A DNA stretch of 64,000 nucleotides from an uncultured Verrucomicrobiae bacterium (GTDB lineage: Bacteria; Verrucomicrobiota; Verrucomicrobiia; JADLBR01; CALLMV01), in the NCBI GenBank assembly GCA_938005615.1, contig CALLMV010000014.1, positions 1-64,000 of the forward strand, written 5' to 3'. Position numbers and translations under genes: made by a program. The notes beneath the pieces are model-generated. The model was given only the letters and a program-made list of their open reading frames with translations, was not told the origin of the DNA and did not search any database. Positions 50,401 through 59,876 of this stretch are shown here, piece by piece; the first letter of the stretch is position 1; every line of letters starts with the position of its first letter.

Positions 50401-52695
50401 ATGCCTGCAACTCCACCCGACGAGCAATCACGCTGGGTCCCTGCGCTTGCCGAATTCCTCAAAAAAAGCCAGCAAGCACAAGCCGTACTCTGGGAAAAAC
50501 CGCATCAGGAAATTTCGGTCGCCACCATCGGCGCGGTGGATGTGAACCACTTGCGTAACCTCTTGCAAGAAACAATCAACAACGCACTCAAAACACTTGC
50601 TCCCCAAAGCCATTCAGCCCCGCCAGGATTCCGACTGCAAAAACTCCCCAGCCAGACGCTCCTAGAAAAAGAAGGCCTTTGCACTACGAGCACCACACTC
50701 TGGACGTGGAGACGCATCCCCTGGCCTGACCCCGCTAAAGCCGCAGGTGTGCGCAGTCAGGATGAAGGCGACTGGCGTGAGATGGCCTGGCTCGCCACGG
50801 GTTGTGGTGTTTTTGGACTTATCGGATTACTGCTACAAATCTCACACTTAGGACCAGAGTGGTTACCCACGCTGTTGTATTTAATTTCAATGATTTTTGG
50901 CGGCTGGGACGCAGCAAAGGACAGCTTTTCTCGACTTCCCCGCTTGGAGCTCGACATCCATTTCCTTATGATTGCAGTTGCAGTCGGCGCTTCCCTCATT
51001 GGTGCCCACGGCGAAGCCGCGCTTCTTCTTTTTCTGTTTTCCACATCTGGAGCCTTGGAACACTACGCCCTTTACAAAACACGCCGCGAAATTAACGCGC
51101 TCTTTGCGCTTGCTCCGCGTCACGCACACATTCGCGATCCCAAAACAGGTGAACCAAAAGACGTGCCCGTTGATGATGTACGCCAAGGTGATATCCTCAT
51201 TATTCGTCCGGGCGACTCTGTCCCAACAGATGCAGAAGTCCTTAGTGGTGAATCTGCCACCGACGAATCCTCTCTGACGGGAGAATCCACTCCCGTACCT
51301 AAACAACCCGGTGATCAACTCTCAAGCGGCACACTCAATCTCTGGGGTAGTATGGAAGCCCGATGCCTTCGCCCCGCGAGCCAAAGCGCCCTTCAAAAAA
51401 TCATCACTCTGATCCGCGAAGCCCAAAACAGCAAAGCCCAAAGCCAACGGCTGACTGATCGCTTCGGCCCAGCCTACAGCATCGCTATCCTCAGTGCTAC
51501 AGCCATCATGTTTTTCGTCTGGTGGCTCGCCTTCGGTATTGAGCCTTTTCGCAACACCACCGATGCAGAAGGCGTCACTACTTTCTCTGCATTCTACCGG
51601 GCCATGACGCTACTTGTCGTAGCAAGCCCGTGTGCACTTGTCCTCTCCATCCCCTCTGCCATCTTGGCCGCAATCGCCTTTGGAGCGCGTAAAGGCATCC
51701 TTTTTCGAGGTGGTGCAGCCATTGAAAAACTCTCCCAGATCGACACCGTTGCCATGGACAAAACTGGCACCCTGACCACTGGTGAACTACACATTACTGC
51801 AATTGAAAGCTTCCCACCAGGCCATGAAGATACACTAATCCGAGTCGCATATACCCTGGAAACCCGCTCCACACACCCCATCGCTCGCGCAATCGTTCAG
51901 CACGGCAAACGCAACCGATTCACGGAGCTTGAACTGACTGACTTCATCTCCCTAACAGGCCACGGTGTTAGTGCGATTGTTGCAGGCCAAAAATCCCTCA
52001 TTGGCCGTCGCGAACTGCTCCTTACTGGCCCGCTTGCACAATGGACGCAAACCATCCCACCTCCACCGCCAGACACCTCTGAAGTATGGCTACTACACGG
52101 CGAAATCCTCGGTCGTATTCTACTCCAAGACACCATCCGTGAGACCTCAGCCGCTGTCCTTAAAAAAATGCACGAAATGAAGCTTCACACAATTATGCTC
52201 ACCGGCGACCGTCGCGAAACGGCCGTCAACGTCGCACGCCAACTCGGCATCGGAGAAGTGCTTTCCGGCCTCTCCCCAGAAAATAAACTCCAGATCATCC
52301 GCGACATGAGCGCTCAAGGCAATAAAGTCGCAATGATCGGTGATGGAGTTAACGACGCGCCCTGCCTAGCGGCTGCGTACGTCTCAGTCGCCATGGGTGC
52401 TCGAGGAAGCGACGCAGCACTGGAACAAAGCGAAGTCGTCTTGATGCACGATCACATAGAAAACTTCCTGACGGCCCTTCACATAAGCCGCGCAGCACGA
52501 AACATCATCTTCCAAAACCTCACAATATCTCTTGGCACCATCATCGTGATGGTAGTCTCTTCGCTCGGCGGCTTCGTGCCCATCACCTTAGGCGTGATGG
52601 CCCATGAAGGCTCTACACTGCTTGTCTGTCTCAACAGCCTTCGACTGCTCTCCGTGAAGACAGCACACAAAACTCCGACCGAGCAGGCTCGATGA
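50401..52695 (+). CDS. heavy-metal P1B-type ATPase with SPC motif (P1B-4-like)
   Basis: VVASPCALVLSIPSA, MDKTGTLTTGE, GDGVNDAPCLA, HEGSTLLVCLNSLRLL. Confidence 0.9.
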   Translation: MPATPPDEQSRWVPALAEFLKKSQQAQAVLWEKPHQEISVATIGAVDVNHLRNLLQETINNALKTLAPQSHSAPPGFRLQKLPSQTLLEKEGLCTTSTTLWTWRRIPWPDPAKAAGVRSQDEGDWREMAWLATGCGVFGLIGLLLQISHLGPEWLPTLLYLISMIFGGWDAAKDSFSRLPRLELDIHFLMIAVAVGASLIGAHGEAALLLFLFSTSGALEHYALYKTRREINALFALAPRHAHIRDPKTGEPKDVPVDDVRQGDILIIRPGDSVPTDAEVLSGESATDESSLTGESTPVPKQPGDQLSSGTLNLWGSMEARCLRPASQSALQKIITLIREAQNSKAQSQRLTDRFGPAYSIAILSATAIMFFVWWLAFGIEPFRNTTDAEGVTTFSAFYRAMTLLVVASPCALVLSIPSAILAAIAFGARKGILFRGGAAIEKLSQIDTVAMDKTGTLTTGELHITAIESFPPGHEDTLIRVAYTLETRSTHPIARAIVQHGKRNRFTELELTDFISLTGHGVSAIVAGQKSLIGRRELLLTGPLAQWTQTIPPPPPDTSEVWLLHGEILGRILLQDTIRETSAAVLKKMHEMKLHTIMLTGDRRETAVNVARQLGIGEVLSGLSPENKLQIIRDMSAQGNKVAMIGDGVNDAPCLAAAYVSVAMGARGSDAALEQSEVVLMHDHIENFLTALHISRAARNIIFQNLTISLGTIIVMVVSSLGGFVPITLGVMAHEGSTLLVCLNSLRLLSVKTAHKTPTEQAR

Positions 52696-54039
52696 TTAAC
52701 CTACACCACCTGCGACCGGATTGCTCTGACCATTCGCAACAGAGAATCGCGAAACCGTCATGACTCGAGCACGCAGTCTGGCCAGGAGGTTATACAAACC
52801 AAAATAGGCTCTGTTCACGTAAAGACTCTCTGCCGAGCCGCGGGCACCGCGCAGCATCTTGGGGCCATAACCTTCGCGTTCGCTTTGCTCCCCCAGGTAA
52901 CGAATTTCCCTGAGGTATTCCGGATCACCAAAATTAAACTCACCTTCGTGAAAAGGACGGGCCAACAATGCGATGGATCGCCTGCAAAGATCCAACATGT
53001 TCCGCGTCTGTGCGCTACCATCTTCAGGCAACAGAATACGCAGCTCGCGTAGTGCTCTTTCTAGCGATGCATCATCCTCCAACAAACGCTCATCCAAAAA
53101 CGCAAAATGCCTTTTATGGAAGTGGGGATCTAACTGCTTTGTGCAGCCAAAATCCAGTGGTACCAACTTCCCGTCGCTCACCAAAAAATTTCCCGGATGC
53201 GGATCCGCATGAAAACGCTTTAACTCGTGAATTTGGAAATCATAGAAATCCCACAACGCCTGTCCGATCCTGTCTCGCTCTTTTTGAGAAGCATTCCCGT
53301 CGCAGTAAGCATCAAAAGGAACACCATCAATCCACTCGCTCGTTAATATTCTCCGGGAGGAATATTCCCTGAAGAACTTCGGGAACCGAACTCCCGCCAG
53401 GCAGGCACATTGTCCGGTTAGCTCCAGTGAGCGTTCCAGCTCATGCTCGTAATCCGTTTCCTCCATGAGACGCTCTTCAACTTCGCGGAAGTAATCCGAC
53501 ACATCCTCTTCGCGTAGGCCAAAGAGCCGCAGAGCCAGCGGTTTCACCACTGCCAGGTCACTGCGCAGACTATCCGCAATTCCCGGGTATTGTACTTTTA
53601 CAGCGAAGCACAGATTACCGCGCCGGGCCTTGTGCACCTGCCCGATACTGGCGCCCGCCACAGCCTCGCGGCTAAACTCATCAAAAAACTCCAAAGGCTC
53701 GCGGCCAAATTCCCGGCGAAATGTGCGGGCCACCAGCGGATAGGACAATGGCGGTGCCGAGTACTGCGCCTGGGAAAATACATCCGCGTAGGCCGCTGGT
53801 AGAAGGTGCTGATCAGTACTAAGCATCTGGGCGATTTTCAGCGGCCCGCCCTTGAGTTCACTCAACGTCTTGTAGATGTCGCGGGCATTAGCGGCATCAA
53901 GAGCATCCTGATTCAGCCTACCTGAAACAGCGGCTTGAGCGTAATGTCGCACGAAATTCACCCCGACCTTTGTGCCCGCCCCGGCAATGGCGGCCATACG
54001 GCTCAATGCGTTTGTCGGAATACTACTCTGCTCAGGCAT
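52696..54039 (-). CDS. ABC1/UbiB-family atypical kinase
   Basis: LKGGPLKIAQMLSTD (KxGQ-like), VKVQYPGI, HADPHPGNFLV, PLDFGCTKQL. Confidence 0.92.
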   Translation of the reverse strand: MPEQSSIPTNALSRMAAIAGAGTKVGVNFVRHYAQAAVSGRLNQDALDAANARDIYKTLSELKGGPLKIAQMLSTDQHLLPAAYADVFSQAQYSAPPLSYPLVARTFRREFGREPLEFFDEFSREAVAGASIGQVHKARRGNLCFAVKVQYPGIADSLRSDLAVVKPLALRLFGLREEDVSDYFREVEERLMEETDYEHELERSLELTGQCACLAGVRFPKFFREYSSRRILTSEWIDGVPFDAYCDGNASQKERDRIGQALWDFYDFQIHELKRFHADPHPGNFLVSDGKLVPLDFGCTKQLDPHFHKRHFAFLDERLLEDDASLERALRELRILLPEDGSAQTRNMLDLCRRSIALLARPFHEGEFNFGDPEYLREIRYLGEQSEREGYGPKMLRGARGSAESLYVNRAYFGLYNLLARLRARVMTVSRFSVANGQSNPVAGGVG

Positions 54040-54042
54040 GAT

Positions 54043-54720
54043 TCACATCGCTCCGCAAGGCGCCTTTGCTACAGCACCCTGGTTGCGAAAAGCCATCACC
54101 CAGCGCGCTAGATCGATTGCTGAGTCCAGTGCTGACGTCTTCATCAGATCAAACGCTAAGCGTGTGGTTTTTTCGATTAACACGTCAGTCCTCTCAAAGC
54201 CAGGCGATGTATCACGCAAGTGAAAATCCAACACTGTGCGAAACTGCAGCAGCAACCCTCGGGGGTAAATGTCGTTCAACCTCCCGCGGTCTGCGATTTC
54301 TCGTTCCTGAATAGCTTTTTTTACTATATCACGGGCAAATTCCAAAAATCGCTGCGAAGCTTCACGAAAACTCACAGGCTCTTGCAAAACATTTAGCCCT
54401 CCAAACCGCAGAAGCAACAGCGACCGATGGCACAGCGAGTCTTCAAAATAGGCATATAAAAACGCAAGCAAGCGCTGCTGTGAATTAAAGCCCTGCCATT
54501 CGCTGCTATTTTCTACTTTGCGAATGTTGTGATCCATCACATTTCGCCAATGTGCACTCTCCACAGCATCAAGACTCGGAAACTCTTGATAGAATTCCTT
54601 CTCACTGATTTGCAGGTCGCGACACACGGCATACACAGTGGGCGGCATTTTTCCGTGTTCCCGCAGATGATCGAGCACTTTACCAATAATTTTGTCTCGT
54701 AAATGCTGTGAAGTTTCCAT
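54043..54720 (-). CDS. TetR-like transcriptional regulator
   Basis: N-terminal HTH region LRDKIIGKVLDHLREHGKMPPTVYAVCRDLQISEKEFYQEFPSLDAVE; adjacent to UbiB kinase. Confidence 0.7.
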   Translation of the reverse strand: METSQHLRDKIIGKVLDHLREHGKMPPTVYAVCRDLQISEKEFYQEFPSLDAVESAHWRNVMDHNIRKVENSSEWQGFNSQQRLLAFLYAYFEDSLCHRSLLLLRFGGLNVLQEPVSFREASQRFLEFARDIVKKAIQEREIADRGRLNDIYPRGLLLQFRTVLDFHLRDTSPGFERTDVLIEKTTRLAFDLMKTSALDSAIDLARWVMAFRNQGAVAKAPCGAM

Positions 54721-54868
54721 GCAGTCAGTCTGGCCCAACAATACCCCGGGTTCAACCTTCAGCAGGCGGAATTAAGTTCGACAAAAAATCGACATATAAG
54801 TATGAAAATTCCGTGCCGCACCGGGATGTGGCACCCCGTTTGCAGTGTTTAAAGCTGTGAACCACATG

Positions 54869-55351
54869 TTCTCAGTAAAGCGAGGCGACAGTGCCCAGTC
54901 CCTCTTGGAATTCGTGCTTTGTTTTGCTGTGTTGATGTGCCTGCTCATGGCCATCATGGATTTTTCGCGGATGTTCTACATTCAACAAACGATCCAGCAT
55001 GCCGTGCGCGAGGCTGGGCGCGTAGGGATTGTCGGCGCCACCACATACCGCGGCGAGCACTTCGCCAACCCCACCCAGACTGTACTTAAAGTCTTGGAAC
55101 TACAATCAGCCGGGTTGATCCCCAGCGAACGCGCTCGGGTCAGTCTGAGCAGCCGCGAAACCGGACCGGGCACCATCGGCCTGGCAAATTCAACCTTTAC
55201 CATCAGGGTTGAGTACGACTACGACCACATCGCTCCTTTTGAACCCTTTGTACGGGCGTTAATCTCCTCCGGCAAAAAAGTGATTAACGCCCGCCGCACA
55301 TTAGTCGCAAGTTCTACATTTGTCGCGGAGAAATACAATGACGAGTTCTAG
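54869..55351 (+). CDS. TadE-like pilus assembly/secretion protein
   Basis: DSAQSLLEFVLCFAVLMCLLMAIMDFSRMFYIQQTIQHAVREAGRVGIVG. Confidence 0.82.
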   Translation, partial: FSVKRGDSAQSLLEFVLCFAVLMCLLMAIMDFSRMFYIQQTIQHAVREAGRVGIVGATTYRGEHFANPTQTVLKVLELQSAGLIPSERARVSLSSRETGPGTIGLANSTFTIRVEYDYDHIAPFEPFVRALISSGKKVINARRTLVASSTFVAEKYNDEF

Positions 55352-55946
55352 GTTCAGACCGTCTTTCCATGGATTGCTTCGCCACCTCCGCAAGAGGCAG
55401 CAGGAGTATGCCTCCAACATGGTGGAATTTGCGTTCATCCTACCCATCCTACTCTTTTTGCTCTCTGTGTTAGTGGATTTTGGAAGGTTCATCAGCTACA
55501 AACAGACGGCGGTCCAACTGACGCGCGAAGTCGGTATGATGGCCTATCGACGGATAGACTCTGCGTCTGCGCCCAACTTCCCTCTCACTATGGACACCGC
55601 TATACAAAATGCGCTGCCTGTAGACCTCATCGCAAACGGCAGAATCTACCTGGCTCAACTTCAGGTAGAGTCAGACGGAACTGCACGCATTGCGCAATAT
55701 GACCAGCGGGGCTTGCTCGACGTGGCCCCACGTACTTTGCAGCCCAAGCCCGGGGTTGGCAGCCCTCTGGGGCAACGCGTGGATTTACCCAATCACGTCA
55801 GCACCCAGCCTTACCAAACGCTCTACGTTGTGGAAATTTTCCTGAGATTTCAACCCATCATGCCCTTAAGTCATTACCTCGGTATCGGAGGCACGCCGAT
55901 GTCTACAAACGTGGGAACCATCATCTATGACGCTGCATATTTTTGA
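55320..55946 (+). CDS. TadE-like protein (second paralogue)
   Basis: ASNMVEFAFILPILLFLLSVLVDFGRFISYKQTAVQLTREVG. Confidence 0.82.
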   Translation: MSRRNTMTSSRFRPSFHGLLRHLRKRQQEYASNMVEFAFILPILLFLLSVLVDFGRFISYKQTAVQLTREVGMMAYRRIDSASAPNFPLTMDTAIQNALPVDLIANGRIYLAQLQVESDGTARIAQYDQRGLLDVAPRTLQPKPGVGSPLGQRVDLPNHVSTQPYQTLYVVEIFLRFQPIMPLSHYLGIGGTPMSTNVGTIIYDAAYF

Positions 55947-57552
55947 AAGAAAACCGACTGAGAGAGCACAAAGCCTGGTACTTTTTGCACTGGCTCTCAT
56001 CATGCTGCTAGGTTTCGCCGGATTGGGCACAGACGCGGGAATCCTTTACACAGCCAAAGCCCAGCTGAATAAGGCAGTTGATGCCGGAGCGATTACCGCT
56101 ACGCGTTACGTGGGTCGGCCGGAAAGTGAAATGCGCCAGTATGCCTATCGCGCGGTAAAGTCTAACTTCCGCCGCGCCACTGTGGATGTGGATAATGATA
56201 TCACCGTCACCTTCGAGCGCAACGCCCGCGGATTGCCAACTCGAGTTTTTGTGGATGTGGAGGCTCGTCACGTGCAGCGCACCTACTTTATTCGTGCGTT
56301 GGGCATTCCCGCATTTAACGAAGTGCCTCTTCGTGCTGCTGCGCAGGCCGTGCGGTTCCCTGTTATTATGGGCATCATTATCGACCGTTCGGGCTCAATG
56401 ATTGATAACGGAGGGCACGCTGTCATCCGCTCTACGTTGCCGCAATTTACATCCAACTTTATCGAGGGTTTCGACACCCTTGGATTATTCAGCTACTCGA
56501 GTGTGGCAGCAATGGAGATGGATTACCGCACGGATTTTCAAAATGAAATCGAGCAAATTTGCTACAACACGTCCCATCCACGCTACCTTCAGTTTGGAGG
56601 CACCACTGCGCCTGCAGATGCTTTGCGTATGTCGCTGGATCGCATGATCCCCCTAGAAGGATACACCGAGCGCGGCGTGAAGAAGATTATTGTTTTTATG
56701 ACGGATGGTGTTTTCAACACCGTGCGCGTGCGTGCGCCAAACACGTTAGGAGCGTTTGACTCACCACCTCCCGGCGTTACGCAGGCTACGTGGAACGCTC
56801 GCTGGTTTGCCAACGCACCTATAAATGCTCATGGCACTGACATCGGCGCGGATGTGCGCGGCGGGGGTGGCGGGATCTCCTTCACTGACCGTCGCTATCC
56901 TGAGGCTCATCGCCAATTCCATATGATCCATACCGACTTGGTGCTGGCTTTTGATACCGAAGTGAGGTTTCCAGTGATCGGCGAAGATATCACGCATGTC
57001 TTTCGTCTTTCTGATGGCAGCACTATTACTAATCGTTACAACGTGCCACGCGACAGTTCCAGCTACCCGCTGGGTTATAGACTCAACAACTCCAACAACA
57101 CCACCACGACAAATCCCGTTTCCAACCGTTATCGCATCCGACAGATCAATCCCGGATTCGAGTTTGCAATAAACACAGAATTTAACATCTTTCGCGATAA
57201 CATGACTTTCCTCTCCGCACGAACAGGTAACTGGATTAATTTTACCGCCACCAACACCCGCAGGGAAAGTGAGAATCATTGTATCCGCTACTGCAACGCT
57301 GCAAGACGCAATAACAACGATCCGCGAAAAGTTACTATCTTCTGCATAGGCTTTGGCAGGGATCACGAAATCAACATCCCAATTCTCAAACAAATGGCCA
57401 ACGTCGAGGGCACAGCCCCTCCCTACAGACCAATTAATCCCAATGCTCCGTTTGATGACACTTTCGGTTTCACGCACGCGGTGGATGCTGAGGCGCTTCA
57501 ACGCACCTATGTCGCACTGGGTCTCTACCTGGCAACCCGCCTCACTAGATGA
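55927..57552 (+). CDS. TadG-like protein with von Willebrand factor A domain
   Basis: ERAQSLVLFALALIMLLGFAGLGTDAGILYTAKAQLNKAVDAGAITATR; MIDAS motif IIDRSGSM and IIVFMTDGVFNT. Confidence 0.88.
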   Translation: MTLHIFERKPTERAQSLVLFALALIMLLGFAGLGTDAGILYTAKAQLNKAVDAGAITATRYVGRPESEMRQYAYRAVKSNFRRATVDVDNDITVTFERNARGLPTRVFVDVEARHVQRTYFIRALGIPAFNEVPLRAAAQAVRFPVIMGIIIDRSGSMIDNGGHAVIRSTLPQFTSNFIEGFDTLGLFSYSSVAAMEMDYRTDFQNEIEQICYNTSHPRYLQFGGTTAPADALRMSLDRMIPLEGYTERGVKKIIVFMTDGVFNTVRVRAPNTLGAFDSPPPGVTQATWNARWFANAPINAHGTDIGADVRGGGGGISFTDRRYPEAHRQFHMIHTDLVLAFDTEVRFPVIGEDITHVFRLSDGSTITNRYNVPRDSSSYPLGYRLNNSNNTTTTNPVSNRYRIRQINPGFEFAINTEFNIFRDNMTFLSARTGNWINFTATNTRRESENHCIRYCNAARRNNNDPRKVTIFCIGFGRDHEINIPILKQMANVEGTAPPYRPINPNAPFDDTFGFTHAVDAEALQRTYVALGLYLATRLTR

Positions 57553-57579
57553 TCTCGCAAGGCGAGTTGGTTTCTACAT

Positions 57580-58254
57580 TTAAAGCCTGCTGGCTGAGCC
57601 AAGCTGGCGCGCCTTTTCAAACGGCATCACTGAAGCCGTCATCGTGATAGGATCGATCGGATTATCATTCTCATCCGCAGGCTGGGAGGCGATGCGCTCC
57701 ACCACATCCATCCCAATCACCACACGACCAAACACTGTGTCAACCCCCGTGAGGTTAGGTGCATCACGCAGAAGAATATAAAACTGGGAACCATTGCTGG
57801 CACGCTCAGGATTCTCGCTATCCGGCAAACGCGCCATCACTACCGAACCGCGCCTAGCTTGCAGCCCCCCCTCAAAAGGCACAGTGTAGCCCGGGCCTCC
57901 AAAACCATCATTCGACCTATCCGCATCGCGTGAGTTCGGATCTCCGCCCTGGATGATGAAGTCGGGTATGACGCGATGAAATGTCGTCCCGTTAAGCTTC
58001 CCCTCAACGGCCAGAGTCCGAAAATTCTGCGAGTGCTTGGGAGCGCGGGCATCATTGAGCTCGATGATGATTCTTCCAAGCCTCGTGTTGACGACCACCA
58101 CTTCAACATCCAACGCAGTTTGAGGCATTCGCGGTGAAGATCCCGAAGTAACGGGACCAGATGCATCATCAGTCACACCACAAGAAATGACACCAAACAC
58201 AATTAAACACACACCACCTAAAGCAAGACTGCATTGAGAAAAAGATTTAATCAT
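57580..58254 (-). CDS. cyclophilin-type peptidyl-prolyl isomerase, predicted lipoprotein
   Basis: TTFHRVIPDFIIQGGDPNSRD...GSQFYILLRDAPNLTGVDTVFGRVVIGMDVVERI; lipobox-like GVISC. Confidence 0.93.
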   Translation of the reverse strand: MIKSFSQCSLALGGVCLIVFGVISCGVTDDASGPVTSGSSPRMPQTALDVEVVVVNTRLGRIIIELNDARAPKHSQNFRTLAVEGKLNGTTFHRVIPDFIIQGGDPNSRDADRSNDGFGGPGYTVPFEGGLQARRGSVVMARLPDSENPERASNGSQFYILLRDAPNLTGVDTVFGRVVIGMDVVERIASQPADENDNPIDPITMTASVMPFEKARQLGSASRL

Positions 58255-58381
58255 CGGCGCATTTTAACACGCCAGAAGCAGACCGCAATTGCGCATGACT
58301 TTTTGACATAATCAATCCTCATCACACGCTGGCTGCATTCCTACTTCCGAAGTAGGGTGTCACCATTGTAAAAAAGTCAAG

Positions 58382-59194
58382 ATGAACAGAATTGATGTGG
58401 CATTCCAGAAGCGTTGTGGCGGCAACAAGGGGCGTGTTTTTGTCGCATACATCACAGGCGGCGACCCCGATGCTTCTCGCTGCCTTTCGATCCTGAGGGC
58501 AGTGGCTGATGCCGGGGCCGACATCATAGAAGTGGGCATCCCATTCAGCGATCCCATTGCCGATGGTCCAGTTATCCAGGCGGCATTTGGTCGTGCATTG
58601 AATTCTGGCGCCACCACAGCTTCGGTTTTGGAGATTGTTGCTCAATTTCGTCGCACTCACGACACACCCGTTGTGCTTTTCACATACTATAATCCCGTGA
58701 TGCAGTTTGGTGTGAATCATTTTGCCGCGCAATCGGCATCTGCAGGTGCCGATGGTATCCTTCTGCTAGACCTCCCTCCAGAGGAAGCCAAAGCCGAGCG
58801 CGAGGCTTTTGCGCATCACGGGCTAAAATCGATTGTGCTAGTCGCACCTACCACGCCGAGAGAACGCATGTCTAGACTGGCCACACTGGCTGAAGGCTTC
58901 ATTTACTACGTCTCTAGAGAAGGTGTGACTGGCGAGCGCAGCGAGCTCGCGGCCAACCTTCGGGAGAAAGTCCTAGATCTCAGATCTCTGAGTAGCGTGC
59001 CTGTGGTGGTGGGTTTCGGGGTGTCCACACCCGCGCATGTGCGAGCGGTCTGCGATGTAGCCGATGGTGTGGTGGTAGGCAGCGCGATCGTACGACGTGT
59101 GGAAGAGTCCCTCAATTGCGGTGCGGAGACCGCGAGCGTTGTGAGAGATTTTTGCAAACCCCTAGTTGATGAAGCTCACTGGTTTGCTCATTAA
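58382..59194 (+). CDS. trpA: tryptophan synthase alpha chain
   Basis: VAYITGGDPDASRCLSIL, IIEVGIPFSDPIADGPVIQAAFGRAL, FTYYNPVMQFG, GFIYYVSREGVTGERSEL. Confidence 0.96.
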   Translation: MNRIDVAFQKRCGGNKGRVFVAYITGGDPDASRCLSILRAVADAGADIIEVGIPFSDPIADGPVIQAAFGRALNSGATTASVLEIVAQFRRTHDTPVVLFTYYNPVMQFGVNHFAAQSASAGADGILLLDLPPEEAKAEREAFAHHGLKSIVLVAPTTPRERMSRLATLAEGFIYYVSREGVTGERSELAANLREKVLDLRSLSSVPVVVGFGVSTPAHVRAVCDVADGVVVGSAIVRRVEESLNCGAETASVVRDFCKPLVDEAHWFAH

Positions 59195-59339
59195 TTTTTT
59201 TTCAGTAAAATTCTTGTATGTTAGTTTTATAAGCCGTTTGCGAGAATTCTCTGAAATATGGGTATATAAAGATGCACTTTTTTGAATCATTATTTGGCCC
59301 ATTTTTTGCATAAGTTTTATCGAGAAAGGAAACGGAGCC

Positions 59340-59876
59340 ATGAACAAAACAAACAAAGATCAGCAACTCAATGATGAGCGAGAGTATTTAATCAAAGTGC
59401 GCACGGCATGCGGGTACCTGGACCTCGGAATGGATGAAGACGCTTGGAAGGAGCTCGATAGCCTGGGGCCTCAGCTTCAACTTCGGATGGCCGTCATTCA
59501 ACTGCGGTGGCATCTGTTAATGCGTAAAAAATTCTTTAAGGCCGCTGCACGACTCGCGTATGCCGGCCTGCATATTTATCCACAACAGCCGATTTTTCTT
59601 TTGTTGGCTTCGCAAGCTTATGAGGGGCTACGCGACTTCAAGCACGCCCTGGAAACTTGGGAGTGTGCACCAGCACCTCTGCGCGATACCGGATTTGCTC
59701 ACTACTATAGTGCTCGATATGCCGCATTGCTGGGCAGGATTGAGCTGGCACGAGAGCACCTTGAGCAGGCAATCTCACGCGATCCGAAGTTATCCTTCAC
59801 CGCTTGTTCTGACCGGGTGCTTGCTCCTTTGATTCCTTCTTGTCAGAAAAAGCCAGGTTTGAATTCTGAAAAATAA
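59340..59876 (+). CDS. TPR-like hypothetical protein
   Basis: Helical repeat-like pattern (YLDLGMDEDAWKELDSL..., AARLAYAGLHIYPQQP...); 3' end overlaps lpxB on opposite strand. Confidence 0.7.
   Translation: MNKTNKDQQLNDEREYLIKVRTACGYLDLGMDEDAWKELDSLGPQLQLRMAVIQLRWHLLMRKKFFKAAARLAYAGLHIYPQQPIFLLLASQAYEGLRDFKHALETWECAPAPLRDTGFAHYYSARYAALLGRIELAREHLEQAISRDPKLSFTACSDRVLAPLIPSCQKKPGLNSEK

Noticed and set aside
56761-57501. 246-aa minus-strand ORF opposite the TadG-VWA gene
   Set aside because: Shadow ORF: the plus strand encodes a convincing VWA protein and the antisense translation has no recognisable domain
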